Shown here: positions 15,321-23,449 of the stretch, in pieces | How positions within the stretch are numbered: the first letter of the stretch is position 1 | Layout: each line of letters starts with the position of its first letter | NCBI GenBank assembly: GCA_030620735.1 | Contig: JAUXDV010000003.1 | Coordinates: forward strand, 1 to 26,839 | Source: Gammaproteobacteria bacterium | Lineage (GTDB): Bacteria; Pseudomonadota; Gammaproteobacteria; Chromatiales; Chromatiaceae | Direction: 5' to 3' | Length of the DNA stretch: 26,839 bases | Notes under the pieces: model-generated | Databases searched by the model: none | The model's input: only the letters and a program-made list of their open reading frames with translations | What the model was told of the DNA's origin: nothing | Translations under genes and position numbers: made by a program

Positions 15321-15746
15321 CTAAAGCTGGTGATTAGTGAGAGGGTATCCGCGTTCCTGGTAATAGCGATAGTGATCACGGCTTACCTGCTTGTGCGCAG
15401 GATCCTTGTCGACGATTTCGACGAGGCGTTCAAAACGGCTGAAAAAGGGTGGGATTTCAGAGGCCAGGTTGATCAGGACATCGCACTCATCAGCGGCGTC
15501 ATCGCCCCAGCCGATAACCACCGGGGTTGTCTTCAGCTCGGCCCGGGGCAGCAGTTCATGCGGAATGAAACTCTGATCACGGAATGTCCACAGCAGCTGG
15601 TTCATGTGCATGGCCTCCTGCTCGGAGTTAGTCTGGATCATGATGCGGTGCTCTTGATGCCAGGCCTTCTGCGTGATTCTGCAGCTGGTAACAAAGCGCT
15701 CATGGCGCGCATTTTCATTCAGAATATAGAAATCAATCCGGGTCAT
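15321..15746 (-). CDS. holC: DNA polymerase III chi subunit
   Basis: 141 residues, similar to E. coli HolC (147). Chi joins psi in the clamp-loader complex and contacts single-strand-binding protein. The start MTRIDFYIL, central LLWTFRDQSFIPHEL, LINLASEIPPFFSRFERLVE and the final YYQERGYPLTNHQL are all characteristic of the family. It follows pepA on the same strand, the conserved pepA-holC order, separated by the long copy of the GGGATGAGGC element. valS, which follows holC in enterics, is absent; tsaB converges from the other side. No Shine-Dalgarno is evident before the ATG, which sits five bases beyond the repeat. Confidence 0.95.
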   Translation of the reverse strand: MTRIDFYILNENARHERFVTSCRITQKAWHQEHRIMIQTNSEQEAMHMNQLLWTFRDQSFIPHELLPRAELKTTPVVIGWGDDAADECDVLINLASEIPPFFSRFERLVEIVDKDPAHKQVSRDHYRYYQERGYPLTNHQL

Positions 15747-15751
15747 GGGCA

Positions 15752-15831
15752 GAGTTTAGGCATGAGGCGGAAATTAAAGCACGGACAAAAAGGCAAGCGA
15801 GATTGGTGTTTTAATAAATGCCTCATCCCTT
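15752..15831. repeat. Long copy of the AAGGGATGAGGC palindromic element
   Basis: Read on the minus strand, it begins AAGGGATGAGGC (15831-15820), has a 39-base interior that the copy at 12572-12612 lacks, and ends with 29 bases (15780-15752) matching that copy at 26 positions. Its terminal GCCTCATCCCT and AGGCATGAGGC are inverted with one mismatch. It contains the TGA of pepA and stops five bases short of the holC ATG. Confidence 0.8.
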
Positions 15832-17310
15832 GGCCCTGTTCAGCAGATAGTTGAGCAGCAGCGGCACGGGGCGGCCTGTGGCGCCCTTGTTATGCCCTGA
15901 TTGCCATGCTGTTCCGGCAATATCAAGATGCGCCCAGGTGTAATCCCCGGTGAAACGGGAGAGGAAGCATCCGGCAGTGATGGAGCCGGCAGCCGGCCCT
16001 CCGATGTTGGCGATATCGGCAAAGTTGCTCTCCAGCTGCTTCTGGTACTCATCGCCCAGCGGCAACTGCCACGCCTTGTCGCCTGCCTGATTGCCGGCCT
16101 CTATCAACTCATCGGCAAGGTTCTGGCTATTTGCCATCAGTCCGGAGGTGTGATGGCCAAGGGCGACGATGCATGCCCCTGTCAGTGTTGCAATATCGAT
16201 CACCACGGCAGGGTTGTAACGCTCTGCATAAGTGAGGGCGTCGCACAGGATCAGGCGCCCCTCTGCATCGGTATTTAGCACCTCGATGGTCAAGCCGGCC
16301 ATGGAAGTGACGATATCCCCCGGCTTGTTGGCATCGCCGTCAGGCATGTTTTCAGATGATGGAATGATGCCGACGACATTCAACGGCAGTTTCAGTTCTG
16401 CACAGGCTTGCAATGCGCCGAATACGCTTGCACTGCCGCACATGTCATATTTCATCTCGTCCATTTTGGCAGGGGGCTTCAGAGAGATTCCACCGGCATC
16501 GAATGTGAGCCCCTTGCCGACCAGGACCACGGGCTGCTGATCTTTTCCCCCGCCCTTGTGCTCCATGATGATCAGTTTTGCCGGTTGACGGCTGCCTCGT
16601 GAGACAGAGAGCAGCGAACCCATCTTGAGTTTTTCCATCTCCTTCTCATTGAGGATTTTGCTGCTGAATTTTGTATATTTTCGCGCCAGTTTTTGCGCCT
16701 TTCCGGCGAGATAGGTTGGTGTGCAGATGTTGCCGGGAAGATTGGAGAGGTCACGCGCCAGTTTCATGCCATCGGCAATTGCCTTGCCGTGGACTACAGC
16801 TTTTTTTGCATACTGGTCGCCTATGCCGCTAGTGATGAGTGTGATTTTATCGACAAGCGTCTCTTTTGAAGGCTTGCTTTTACATTCATCAAAGCGATAG
16901 ATAGCATTTTCTGCATAGAGCGTCGTTTCCCGTATCAGGGAGTAATGCATTTCAGCGGCTGTCTCTTCGAATGGCAAAGTGATCACAGCATTTGTGCAAT
17001 TCTCCTGCTGTAGACGTTTCATGACTGCTTCTATCACGTCCCTGGTTGTTTTTCCGTTGATCTCATTTTTGTTGCCGACACCAACAAGCATCACACGCAA
17101 GGCCTTGATTCCTGAAAGGTTGTGAAAAACTGTCGTCGATCCGGCTTCACCTTTGAAGCCGCTTTTTTTGGCGAGTTGATGCAGTAAACCGCCGCTGGCC
17201 TCATTCACTTGAGCAGCGATGCTGGTCAGGCGGTTGTTCTTAAGCATCGGTACAACCAGGCAGTTGCCTGAGAGCTTGACTGGTGAGCTGTTTTTTATTT
17301 GAATCATCAT
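15823..17310 (-). CDS. pepA: Leucyl aminopeptidase (cytosol aminopeptidase, M17)
   Basis: 495 residues versus 503 in E. coli. Hexameric two-metal enzyme releasing N-terminal residues; in enterics PepA also binds DNA at cer sites and at carAB. Metal ligands and catalytic residues are intact: Lys266 and Asp271 in VGKGLTFDAGG, Asp289 in KYDMCGSA, and Asp348, Glu350 and Arg352 in NTDAEGRLI. The start is either of two adjacent ATGs at 17310 and 17307. It diverges from lptF across a short gap, as in E. coli, and runs into holC. Its last codons and stop (AAG GGA TGA) coincide with the repeat element. Confidence 0.97.
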   Translation of the reverse strand: MMIQIKNSSPVKLSGNCLVVPMLKNNRLTSIAAQVNEASGGLLHQLAKKSGFKGEAGSTTVFHNLSGIKALRVMLVGVGNKNEINGKTTRDVIEAVMKRLQQENCTNAVITLPFEETAAEMHYSLIRETTLYAENAIYRFDECKSKPSKETLVDKITLITSGIGDQYAKKAVVHGKAIADGMKLARDLSNLPGNICTPTYLAGKAQKLARKYTKFSSKILNEKEMEKLKMGSLLSVSRGSRQPAKLIIMEHKGGGKDQQPVVLVGKGLTFDAGGISLKPPAKMDEMKYDMCGSASVFGALQACAELKLPLNVVGIIPSSENMPDGDANKPGDIVTSMAGLTIEVLNTDAEGRLILCDALTYAERYNPAVVIDIATLTGACIVALGHHTSGLMANSQNLADELIEAGNQAGDKAWQLPLGDEYQKQLESNFADIANIGGPAAGSITAGCFLSRFTGDYTWAHLDIAGTAWQSGHNKGATGRPVPLLLNYLLNRAKG

Positions 17311-17311
17311 G

Positions 17312-17339
17312 TTGAAAGCCTGCTGTGCGATTTTATTCT
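17312..17339 (+). promoter_or_regulatory. Candidate promoter of lptF-lptG
   Basis: TTGAAA (17312-17317) and TATTCT (17334-17339) are 16 bases apart, in the gap between divergent pepA and lptF. The predicted leader is about 40 bases. Confidence 0.38.
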
Positions 17340-17387
17340 GTTAGTATGACGCAACTGTACCAAATTCTTCTACCGGAAACAGAAGGC

Positions 17388-18491
17388 ATGTTGAGTTTGC
17401 CAATACTTGATCGCTACATCAGTTCTGAAATTCTGCGAATTTTTGCAGTCATTTTAACTATTTTAGTGCTTATTCTGGTTGGTGGAACACTGGTGCAGAT
17501 GCTGCGGCTGGCCGCCGGCGGCTCGATCCCCCCCGAAAAAATTATCACACTCGCGAGTCTCGAGGCGCTGCGACTCAGCGGGCGGCTTATCCCGGCTGCT
17601 TTTTTCTTTGCAACCGTGATGGCGCTGGGACGAATGTATCAGGACCAGGAGATGACGGTTCTGCAGTCCAGCGGCGTCGGCCCCCTGCGGATCATACGTA
17701 TTGTTGCTGTCGCTGCATTGCCAATGGTGCTGATTTCCGCCTGGCTGGTATTGTGGCTCTATCCGGTTGCCGGGAGGGTGTCGGATGAGCTCAAAATGCA
17801 GCACAAGGATGCTGTGTTGCTCTCGGCGATCGGAGCGGGGCGTTTTTATGAGGCCAGGGGAGGGGAGTTGGTCTTTTATGCGGAAACTGTCGATGCGGCT
17901 TCCTCGACGCTGGAGAATATCTTTATCCAGATCCGACTGGAGAATGAGGTTGTCCTGATAACCTCTGACAAGGGACGTCACTTCCTGAATGAAGAAACCA
18001 ACCGCAGACAGGTGGTGCTTGAAAACGGCAATGAATATGTTGGCTTCCCGGGATCAGAAACTTTTTCGATCATGCATTTTGACGAGTATGCAATCGAGAT
18101 CAATGCTACTCCAGGCGGGAAAGCGAGTTTTGACATCAGCAATGTCGATACGCTTGATCTTCTCTCTTATGATGACATCAAGGCGAAGGCCGACCTTCAG
18201 TCACGCCTGGTTTTTCCGATTTCGGTGATGGCTTTTGCACTGCTGGCAATTCCGCTGAGCCGCGGCAGTCCGAGATCCAGTCCCTACACACGCATCATTT
18301 TTTCGGTTTTGGTCTTTCTGGTGTTTATGGTGCTGACCAAATCCGCTGAAAAATGGATGGTCAAGGGGATGACTCCCGAGTGGATTGGGGTGTGGTGGAT
18401 TATCGTCGCTATTGTGGTCGCTACTATTGCCGTGTATCTCTATGATCGTGTGCGCTTCATCCGCAGCGGGAGGTCCCGTGCAGCGCATTGA
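17388..18491 (+). CDS. lptF: LPS export ABC transporter permease LptF
   Basis: 367 residues from ATG 17388, matching the 366 of E. coli LptF. The open frame starts earlier at 17325, but the extra 21 residues do not resemble the family. AGAAGG lies only one base before ATG 17388, so a TTG at 17391 is a possible start. LptF and LptG form the inner-membrane core of LptB2FG, which extracts LPS and passes it to LptC-LptA. Membrane helices cover about 13-40, 60-85 and 100-125, followed by a periplasmic beta-jellyroll domain (roughly 140-260) and three more helices. The last 14 bases overlap lptG. Confidence 0.94.
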   Translation: MLSLPILDRYISSEILRIFAVILTILVLILVGGTLVQMLRLAAGGSIPPEKIITLASLEALRLSGRLIPAAFFFATVMALGRMYQDQEMTVLQSSGVGPLRIIRIVAVAALPMVLISAWLVLWLYPVAGRVSDELKMQHKDAVLLSAIGAGRFYEARGGELVFYAETVDAASSTLENIFIQIRLENEVVLITSDKGRHFLNEETNRRQVVLENGNEYVGFPGSETFSIMHFDEYAIEINATPGGKASFDISNVDTLDLLSYDDIKAKADLQSRLVFPISVMAFALLAIPLSRGSPRSSPYTRIIFSVLVFLVFMVLTKSAEKWMVKGMTPEWIGVWWIIVAIVVATIAVYLYDRVRFIRSGRSRAAH

Positions 18492-19542
18492 CTGGTACAT
18501 TTTACGGGTCATCTCAACCTGGTTTTTCATTATTCTGATCATCCTGGTCTCTTTCCGCGCTATTGGTTTTCTGGTGCGTGAGACCGGAGATATTGGACGG
18601 GGCGATTATCAGCTGATCCATGTCCTGTATGTGACCCTGCTGCGTGTGCCGGGATTTATCTATGAAATATTTCCGGCTGCCGTGCTCTTCGGCGGCTTGA
18701 TGGGGTTGGGAGGTCTGGCACGGAACCAGGAACTGATGGCAATGAGAGCCGCAGGAGTCTCTATTGGACGGATGGTGAAATCACTCGTCAAGACGGGCTT
18801 GATTCTTGCTGTCGGCGGGGTGCTTGTTGGTGAGACCGTGGCACCTGCGCTGGAGCAGGAGAGTGAGGTGAAACGCGCAGAGTGGCTGAATGAACAGACA
18901 ATTCTCCATTCTAAATATGGCGTCTGGATCAGGGATGCAAAGACCTATGTCAATATCCGGCGCATCAATCCGGATCGAAAGATTTCGGATATCGCCGTCT
19001 ATACATTTGCTGATGACGGTGGCCTGGAAATGATGCAGAGCGCCGCCGGGGCAAAATATGACGGAAAACAGTGGGTATTGCAGAATGTCAGCGAACTTGA
19101 GCTTGGTGAAAAGAGTAATACCCTGGTGCAATTTTCTCACCGGGAACTTGGCCTCGACCTGAAGATGGACCTGCTGCTGAACCTGGGGGTCGACCCGGCG
19201 TTTCTATCGATGACAGAACTGTATAACTATATCTCGTTTTTACATGACAATGAGCAGCGCAGCCCGGAGTACGAGGTGGTTTTCTGGTCAAAAATGGTTG
19301 TTCCGGTATTGAGTGTGCTGTTGTTGCTGCTGTCGCTGCCCTTTGTCATCAAGGATATCCGCAATGCTGATATGGGCAAGCATCTGATGGCGGGGTCGAT
19401 CACCGGTGTGCTCTTTTTTCTGGTGAGTAAAACAGCGGGTTTTGCCGGCGTGGTCTATGATGTTTCGCCGCTGCTGGTTGCATGGATACCTGTATTACTC
19501 ATTGCCGGCGCAACCGCCTGGTTATACCGGCGGCTGATGTAG
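18478..19542 (+). CDS. lptG: LPS export ABC transporter permease LptG
   Basis: 354 residues from GTG 18478, against 360 in E. coli. GGGAGG (18468-18473) lies four bases before this GTG, and the protein then begins MQRIDWYILRVISTWFF, which aligns with the LptG start; the longer frame from 18385 would lie entirely inside lptF. Domain plan as in LptF: helices near 10-35, 55-75 and 95-115, a periplasmic jellyroll domain, then three C-terminal helices including VVPVLSVLLLLLSLPFVI. Partner of LptF in the LptB2FG exporter. The stop lies six bases from that of the convergent RDD gene. Confidence 0.94.
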   Translation: MQRIDWYILRVISTWFFIILIILVSFRAIGFLVRETGDIGRGDYQLIHVLYVTLLRVPGFIYEIFPAAVLFGGLMGLGGLARNQELMAMRAAGVSIGRMVKSLVKTGLILAVGGVLVGETVAPALEQESEVKRAEWLNEQTILHSKYGVWIRDAKTYVNIRRINPDRKISDIAVYTFADDGGLEMMQSAAGAKYDGKQWVLQNVSELELGEKSNTLVQFSHRELGLDLKMDLLLNLGVDPAFLSMTELYNYISFLHDNEQRSPEYEVVFWSKMVVPVLSVLLLLLSLPFVIKDIRNADMGKHLMAGSITGVLFFLVSKTAGFAGVVYDVSPLLVAWIPVLLIAGATAWLYRRLM

Positions 19543-19566
19543 CTGGAGTTATTTTTGGACAGCTAC
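19539..19566. terminator. Possible shared hairpin between convergent lptG and RDD gene
   Basis: GTAGCTG (19539-19545) and CAGCTAC (19560-19566) form a 7-bp stem around a loop containing TTATTTTT. It spans both stop codons of the convergent genes. The stem is short and has no U-tract outside it, so the assignment is tentative. Confidence 0.25.
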
Positions 19567-19989
19567 CAGGATCAGGCGGCTTCCGGCAAGCCTGTCATAG
19601 AGGGTCTGGTTGTCAGGGTCGAAGAATTTCCACCATAATCCGAGTCCGGCCGGGGCCAGGGTAAGAAGAGCAAGCAGCAGACGTTTGAATGCATGCAGCA
19701 GGGATAACTGCTCTCCCGAGTGGCTGACGACTTTGAATTTCCAGGTCCGCATTCCCAGTGTTTGTCCGCCATGACTCCAGAACCAGGAATAAAAAATGAC
19801 GATGACCGCCACAAGATAGAGCTGAAACAGTAACAGTAAATTTCCATCGAGGGTGGTGGCGTCGTGGCTGATTTTCAGTGGTACAACCACCAGAGTTGTA
19901 GCCAGCAGCAGGATGCCGAAGAGTAGAACCAGATCGTAAAATATTGCCGCCAGTAGTCTGGGGATTCCCGGAGAGGAGTGTTGAGTCAT
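19549..19989 (-). CDS. RDD family membrane protein
   Basis: 146 residues from the ATG at 19989 (MTQHSSPGIPRLLAAIFYDL). The open frame begins 21 codons upstream, but that part is not family-like and AGG precedes 19989. The RDD domain is named for its Arg-Asp-Asp pattern; here PRLLAAIFYD carries the first Arg and Asp, GQTLGMRTWKFKVV is the central signature, and LYDRLAGSRLI ends the domain. Three membrane helices lie near 15-38, 55-78 and 105-125. The function of the family is unsettled, with proposals including ion exchange. RDD proteins are often found beside lptFG, and here the gene is convergent with lptG. Confidence 0.88.
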   Translation of the reverse strand: MTQHSSPGIPRLLAAIFYDLVLLFGILLLATTLVVVPLKISHDATTLDGNLLLLFQLYLVAVIVIFYSWFWSHGGQTLGMRTWKFKVVSHSGEQLSLLHAFKRLLLALLTLAPAGLGLWWKFFDPDNQTLYDRLAGSRLILVAVQK

Positions 19990-20017
19990 ATAGCCTGGGT
20001 TTGTGTAGAATTGCATA

Positions 20018-20047
20018 TTGATTGGATAAAACAAAAAACAGTACATT
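20018..20047 (+). promoter_or_regulatory. Candidate promoter of the GacA/UvrY-like regulator
   Basis: TTGATT (20018-20023) and TACATT (20042-20047) with an 18-base spacer, immediately before the ribosome-binding site of the gene at 20066. Placing the start so close to the Shine-Dalgarno makes this marginal. Confidence 0.25.
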
Positions 20048-20065
20048 ATCAAAGGAGCGAGCAGG

Positions 20066-20728
20066 ATGAGTGAAATGATACGGGTGTTGCTGGTTGAAGA
20101 CCACCAACTTTATCGGGATGCGATTAAGAATTCTCTACAGATGGGTGGCGCTATTGAGGTCATCGCCGAAGTTGGTGGCGGTGAGCAGGTGGTTGAACTG
20201 GCGCTGCAGCATAAGCCGGATGTCGTGGTGATGGATGTCATATTGCCTGATATGGATGGTATTGATGCCGCTGATTGTATTCATAAGCATCTGCCTGATT
20301 GCGGGATTGTCATTGTTACCGCGATGGCCCTGGATATTTTTCATCGGGCGATGCGTTCTCTGCGAAGTATTGGAGTACAGGGGTTTGTATCTAAAAACTC
20401 AGCTATTGAGGAATTACACGCTGCTGTCTATGCTGTTGCTGACAACGAGGATTTTTTGTCGAAAGATATCAGGCAGTATCTCTTGTACCCGGACAGGCGG
20501 AATGAAATCTCCTTCATCCTTGATGAGTTTCCTGATCGTGAATTTCAAGTGTTGTTGATGGCGACGCAGGGAAAGTGCAACAAGGATATTTCGATCCTGT
20601 TGCTGCTGAGTGAGAAAACAATCAGCACCTACAGGACGCGCGTCTATGACAGGCTGGGTATTGTCAATGAGATGCAGTTGATTCACTGGGCGTTGCATCA
20701 CAATCTTGTCAAACGGCATTATCTCTGA
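20066..20728 (+). CDS. uvrY: GacA/UvrY-type LuxR-family response regulator
   Basis: 220 residues. The receiver domain has Glu11-Asp12, phospho-acceptor Asp57 in VVVMDVILPDMDG and Lys110 in GFVSKNSA. A LuxR-type helix-turn-helix follows (about 155-215: DREFQVLLMATQGK, then LSEKTISTYRTRVYDRLG). GacA/UvrY, controlled by the GacS/BarA kinase, activates CsrA-sequestering small RNAs. The location upstream of uvrC and pgsA is the classic gacA/uvrY locus. GGAG (20054-20057) lies eight bases before ATG. The DNA-binding helix reads ISILLLLSEKTIS rather than the usual NEISEQLNLSPKTV, so it is somewhat divergent. It diverges from the RDD gene. Confidence 0.88.
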   Translation: MSEMIRVLLVEDHQLYRDAIKNSLQMGGAIEVIAEVGGGEQVVELALQHKPDVVVMDVILPDMDGIDAADCIHKHLPDCGIVIVTAMALDIFHRAMRSLRSIGVQGFVSKNSAIEELHAAVYAVADNEDFLSKDIRQYLLYPDRRNEISFILDEFPDREFQVLLMATQGKCNKDISILLLLSEKTISTYRTRVYDRLGIVNEMQLIHWALHHNLVKRHYL

Positions 20729-20797
20729 TACTGACAGATCACATGCGTGGTCTGCGCCGTCCTGCTCCTTCATTTTAATAGTTCGGGATACCCTGCA

Positions 20798-21445
20798 ATG
20801 ACTGATCCAACCGGTTTCACATCGGACTGTACTCTGTGTTTGCGTCTTGCTGATTTTTTACAGGAGGTCAAATTCAAGCATCCTGATTATCATTGTCTGC
20901 CGGTTCCATCCTTTGGCGATGAAAATGCACATCTGCTAATCGTCGGCCTGGCGCCGGGCATGCATGGAGCGAATGCGACGGGGCGGCCCTTTACCGGTGA
21001 TCATGCCGGTATTCTACTGTATCAGACCCTGCATCGGTTCGATTTTGCCAGTAGTGATACGAGTGTTGCGGCTGATGATGGATTGTTGCTCAAGGATTGC
21101 CGCATCACCAATGCTGTTCGCTGCCTGCCGCCTCAAAACAAGCCGATAGGCACTGAAGTCAATAACTGCAACCGTTATTTGCAGCAGGAGCTGGCGCAGA
21201 TGCCGCAGGATTCGGTGGTGATGGCGCTGGGCGTCGTTGCCCATCGTGCCGTCATCAAGGCGATGGGGCTCAGGCAGAATCAGTTTCAATTCAGGCATGC
21301 AGCGGAATATCGATTGACTCCGCGGTTGCTGCTGATCGACTCCTACCACTGCAGCCGTTACAACACCAACACCAGACGCCTCACCACGGAGATGTTCGAA
21401 GCGGTGTTTGCGCAGATTCGCGCTCATTTGAAAAATGATGGCTGA
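20798..21445 (+). CDS. Family 5 uracil-DNA glycosylase (UDGb)
   Basis: 215 residues from ATG 20798; the open frame begins at 20747 but without family-like sequence. Removes uracil, and in family 5 also some other deaminated bases, from DNA. GLAPGMHGANATGRPFTGD near 50-68 is the family 5 motif 1, lacking the polar catalytic residue of other UDG families. NAVRCLPPQNKP follows near 105-116, and YHCSRYNTNTRRL near 183-195 is the leucine-loop motif with His184. Cys11, Cys14, Cys109 and Cys124 fit the 4Fe-4S ligands. It lies between the response regulator and uvrC, and its end overlaps the uvrC start by 11 bases, so the two repair genes are coupled. Confidence 0.92.
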   Translation: MTDPTGFTSDCTLCLRLADFLQEVKFKHPDYHCLPVPSFGDENAHLLIVGLAPGMHGANATGRPFTGDHAGILLYQTLHRFDFASSDTSVAADDGLLLKDCRITNAVRCLPPQNKPIGTEVNNCNRYLQQELAQMPQDSVVMALGVVAHRAVIKAMGLRQNQFQFRHAAEYRLTPRLLLIDSYHCSRYNTNTRRLTTEMFEAVFAQIRAHLKNDG

Positions 21446-23288
21446 AGCGGAGTCTCCCAATGTAAATAATGCTTTAGAGGATTTGCATTTTGACGCCAAA
21501 ACTTTTCTGCAGACCCTGACAACGCGCCCCGGCGTCTATCGCATGATCGATGCCGAAGGCGAGGTGCTCTATGTCGGCAAGGCGAAGAACCTCAAAAAAC
21601 GGGTTTCGAGCTACTTCACCCGTGCGTTGAACCGCCGCATCCAGATCATGGTGTCGCGCATCTCCACTATGGAGATTGTGATTACCAATACCGAAGCCGA
21701 AGCGCTGATCCTGGAAAACAACCTGATCAAGCGGTTCAAGCCTCGCTATAACGTGCTGCTCAGGGATGATAAGAGCTATCCCTACCTGTTCCTCTCGACT
21801 GGTGAGTTCCCTCGACTTGCCTTTCATCGTGGCGCACGCAAGCAGAAGGGGCGCTATTTTGGTCCCTACCCGGGAGCCGGCGCCGTGCGGGAAACCCTGC
21901 ATCAACTGCAGAAGGTGTTTCCTGTGCGTCAGTGTGAGGAGAGCTTCTATCGCAATCGTACGCGTCCCTGTTTGCAGTACCAAATCAAACGCTGCAGCGC
22001 CCCTTGTGTATCGCTTGTCACAGCTGAGCACTATGCACAGGACGTCAGCAATACCGAGCGATTTCTTGAAGGCAGGGCGACACAGGTAATCAATGACCTG
22101 ACACGGCGCATGGAGATGGTTTCAGATGAGCTTGAGTATGAACAGGCGGCAGAGATTCGCGACCGGATTGTAAGCCTGCGCAAGATACAGGAGCGGCAAT
22201 ATGTCAGTGGCGAGAGGGGTGATCTCGATATTATCGCCATCAGCATCGAGGCGGGCCGCGCCTCCATCCAGCTCTTTACGATACGCAGCGGCAGAAACCT
22301 GGGGAATAAATCCTGGTTTCCGCGCATTGCGGAAGATACCACCGCCGAGCAGCTAACAGGCGCTTTCCTGACCCAGCACTATCTGGAAAAAGCTGTGCCC
22401 GAGGAGATTCTGGTCTCTGATATGCCGCCGCAGCGTGAGTTGCTGCAGCAGGTGTTCAGCGAGCAACGTCAAAAAAAGGTCAGAATCAGCAATATTGTGC
22501 GTGGGGAGCGCCTGCGCTGGCTGCAGATGGCGCAGCATAACGCAGATGCCGCACTGAAGGCGAGACTCCAGGATTCTAGCGGAATGCTGGAGCGCTACCA
22601 GCAGTTGCAGGAGAGTCTTGGACTCGATGAAATGCCACAGCGTATGGAGTGCTATGATATCTCCCATACACAGGGGGAACGCACTGTCGCCTCCTGCGTG
22701 GTTTTTAATCTGCAGGGGCCGCTGAAGCAGGAGTATCGCCGCTTCAATATTCGCAAGGCGGCAGCAGGAGATGACTATGCCGCGATGCAGGAGGTAATTC
22801 AGAGGCGTTTTGAACGCATCCGCAGCGGTGAGATTAAAATGCCGGACCTGGTGGTCATCGACGGCGGCAAGGGGCAGCTTCGGCGTGTCGCAGAGACGCT
22901 CGCCGAGATGGGTGTATGCGGCGCCCGGCTGCTGGGAATCGCCAAAGGGCCTGATCGAAAACCCGGTATGGAGCAGCTCTTCTTGTATGGAGAGGATCAG
23001 GCGCTTATACTGCCTTCAGACTCTGGTGCATTACATCTGTTACAGCAAATCCGGGATGAGTCGCACCGTTTTGCGATTACCGGCCATCGCCAGCAGCGCG
23101 GAAAAGCGAGACGCACCTCGCTGCTGGAAGAGATTCCCGGTGTCGGCGCCAAACGCAGACGACAGTTATTGCTGCATTTTGGCGGCCTGCAGGAGTTGAC
23201 AGCAGCCGGAGCCGAGGATATTGCAACAGTCGCCGGTATCAGTCATGCGCTGGCGCATCGAATCTATGCATATCTACATGGCGATTGA
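21435..23288 (+). CDS. uvrC: UvrABC excinuclease subunit C
   Basis: 617 residues versus 610 in E. coli. Makes the dual incisions in nucleotide excision repair. The GIY-YIG nuclease domain (GVYRMIDAEGEVLYVGKAKN) occupies about 30-110, the CxxxxxxRCSAPC cysteine region about 170-195, the UVR motif that binds UvrB about 205-240 (LEYEQAAEIRDRI), the RNase H-like second nuclease about 380-540 (MECYDISHTQG, VIDGGKGQL), and helix-hairpin-helix motifs the C-terminus (EEIPGVGAKRRRQLL and GISHALAHRIY). Two adjacent ATGs at 21435 and 21438 are both possible starts. No strong Shine-Dalgarno is seen, in keeping with coupling to the overlapping glycosylase gene. Confidence 0.98.
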   Translation: MMAEAESPNVNNALEDLHFDAKTFLQTLTTRPGVYRMIDAEGEVLYVGKAKNLKKRVSSYFTRALNRRIQIMVSRISTMEIVITNTEAEALILENNLIKRFKPRYNVLLRDDKSYPYLFLSTGEFPRLAFHRGARKQKGRYFGPYPGAGAVRETLHQLQKVFPVRQCEESFYRNRTRPCLQYQIKRCSAPCVSLVTAEHYAQDVSNTERFLEGRATQVINDLTRRMEMVSDELEYEQAAEIRDRIVSLRKIQERQYVSGERGDLDIIAISIEAGRASIQLFTIRSGRNLGNKSWFPRIAEDTTAEQLTGAFLTQHYLEKAVPEEILVSDMPPQRELLQQVFSEQRQKKVRISNIVRGERLRWLQMAQHNADAALKARLQDSSGMLERYQQLQESLGLDEMPQRMECYDISHTQGERTVASCVVFNLQGPLKQEYRRFNIRKAAAGDDYAAMQEVIQRRFERIRSGEIKMPDLVVIDGGKGQLRRVAETLAEMGVCGARLLGIAKGPDRKPGMEQLFLYGEDQALILPSDSGALHLLQQIRDESHRFAITGHRQQRGKARRTSLLEEIPGVGAKRRRQLLLHFGGLQELTAAGAEDIATVAGISHALAHRIYAYLHGD

Positions 23289-23293
23289 GTAGA

Positions 23294-23334
23294 AACACTC
23301 TGATCAAGGAGCAAGGCTCCTTGATCAGAGTGTT
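23294..23334. terminator. Perfect 19-bp hairpin downstream of uvrC
   Basis: Arms 23294-23312 and 23316-23334 are exact reverse complements with a three-base AAG loop, starting five bases after the uvrC stop. No T-run follows, so it may be a Rho-assisted terminator or an mRNA 3'-end stabiliser. The rest of the gap up to 23449 contains C-rich and AT-rich sequence and no RNA gene I can recognise. Confidence 0.6.
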
Positions 23335-23449
23335 CCTGCAAGTTATTCTACGTGGGAAGGGGCTTCTATGAATGTGTTAGAATATGCAGCAATGTTGCCC
23401 TTCCCCCGAACCCCCCATCCCATAGATTTGTTTAGAGGTTTCCTAGCTC

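Noticed and set aside
15267..15854. 195-codon plus-strand open frame between tsaB and pepA
   Set aside because: It is antisense to holC, whose protein is unmistakable, and begins inside low-complexity repeats (LPTANCKLSSTANCQL).
23335..23449. Possible tRNA or small RNA gene between uvrC and pgsA, and a decayed REP unit near 23352-23372
   Set aside because: No T-loop or acceptor-stem pairing is visible, and the GTGGGAAGGGGCTTC resemblance to REP lacks the pairing half.
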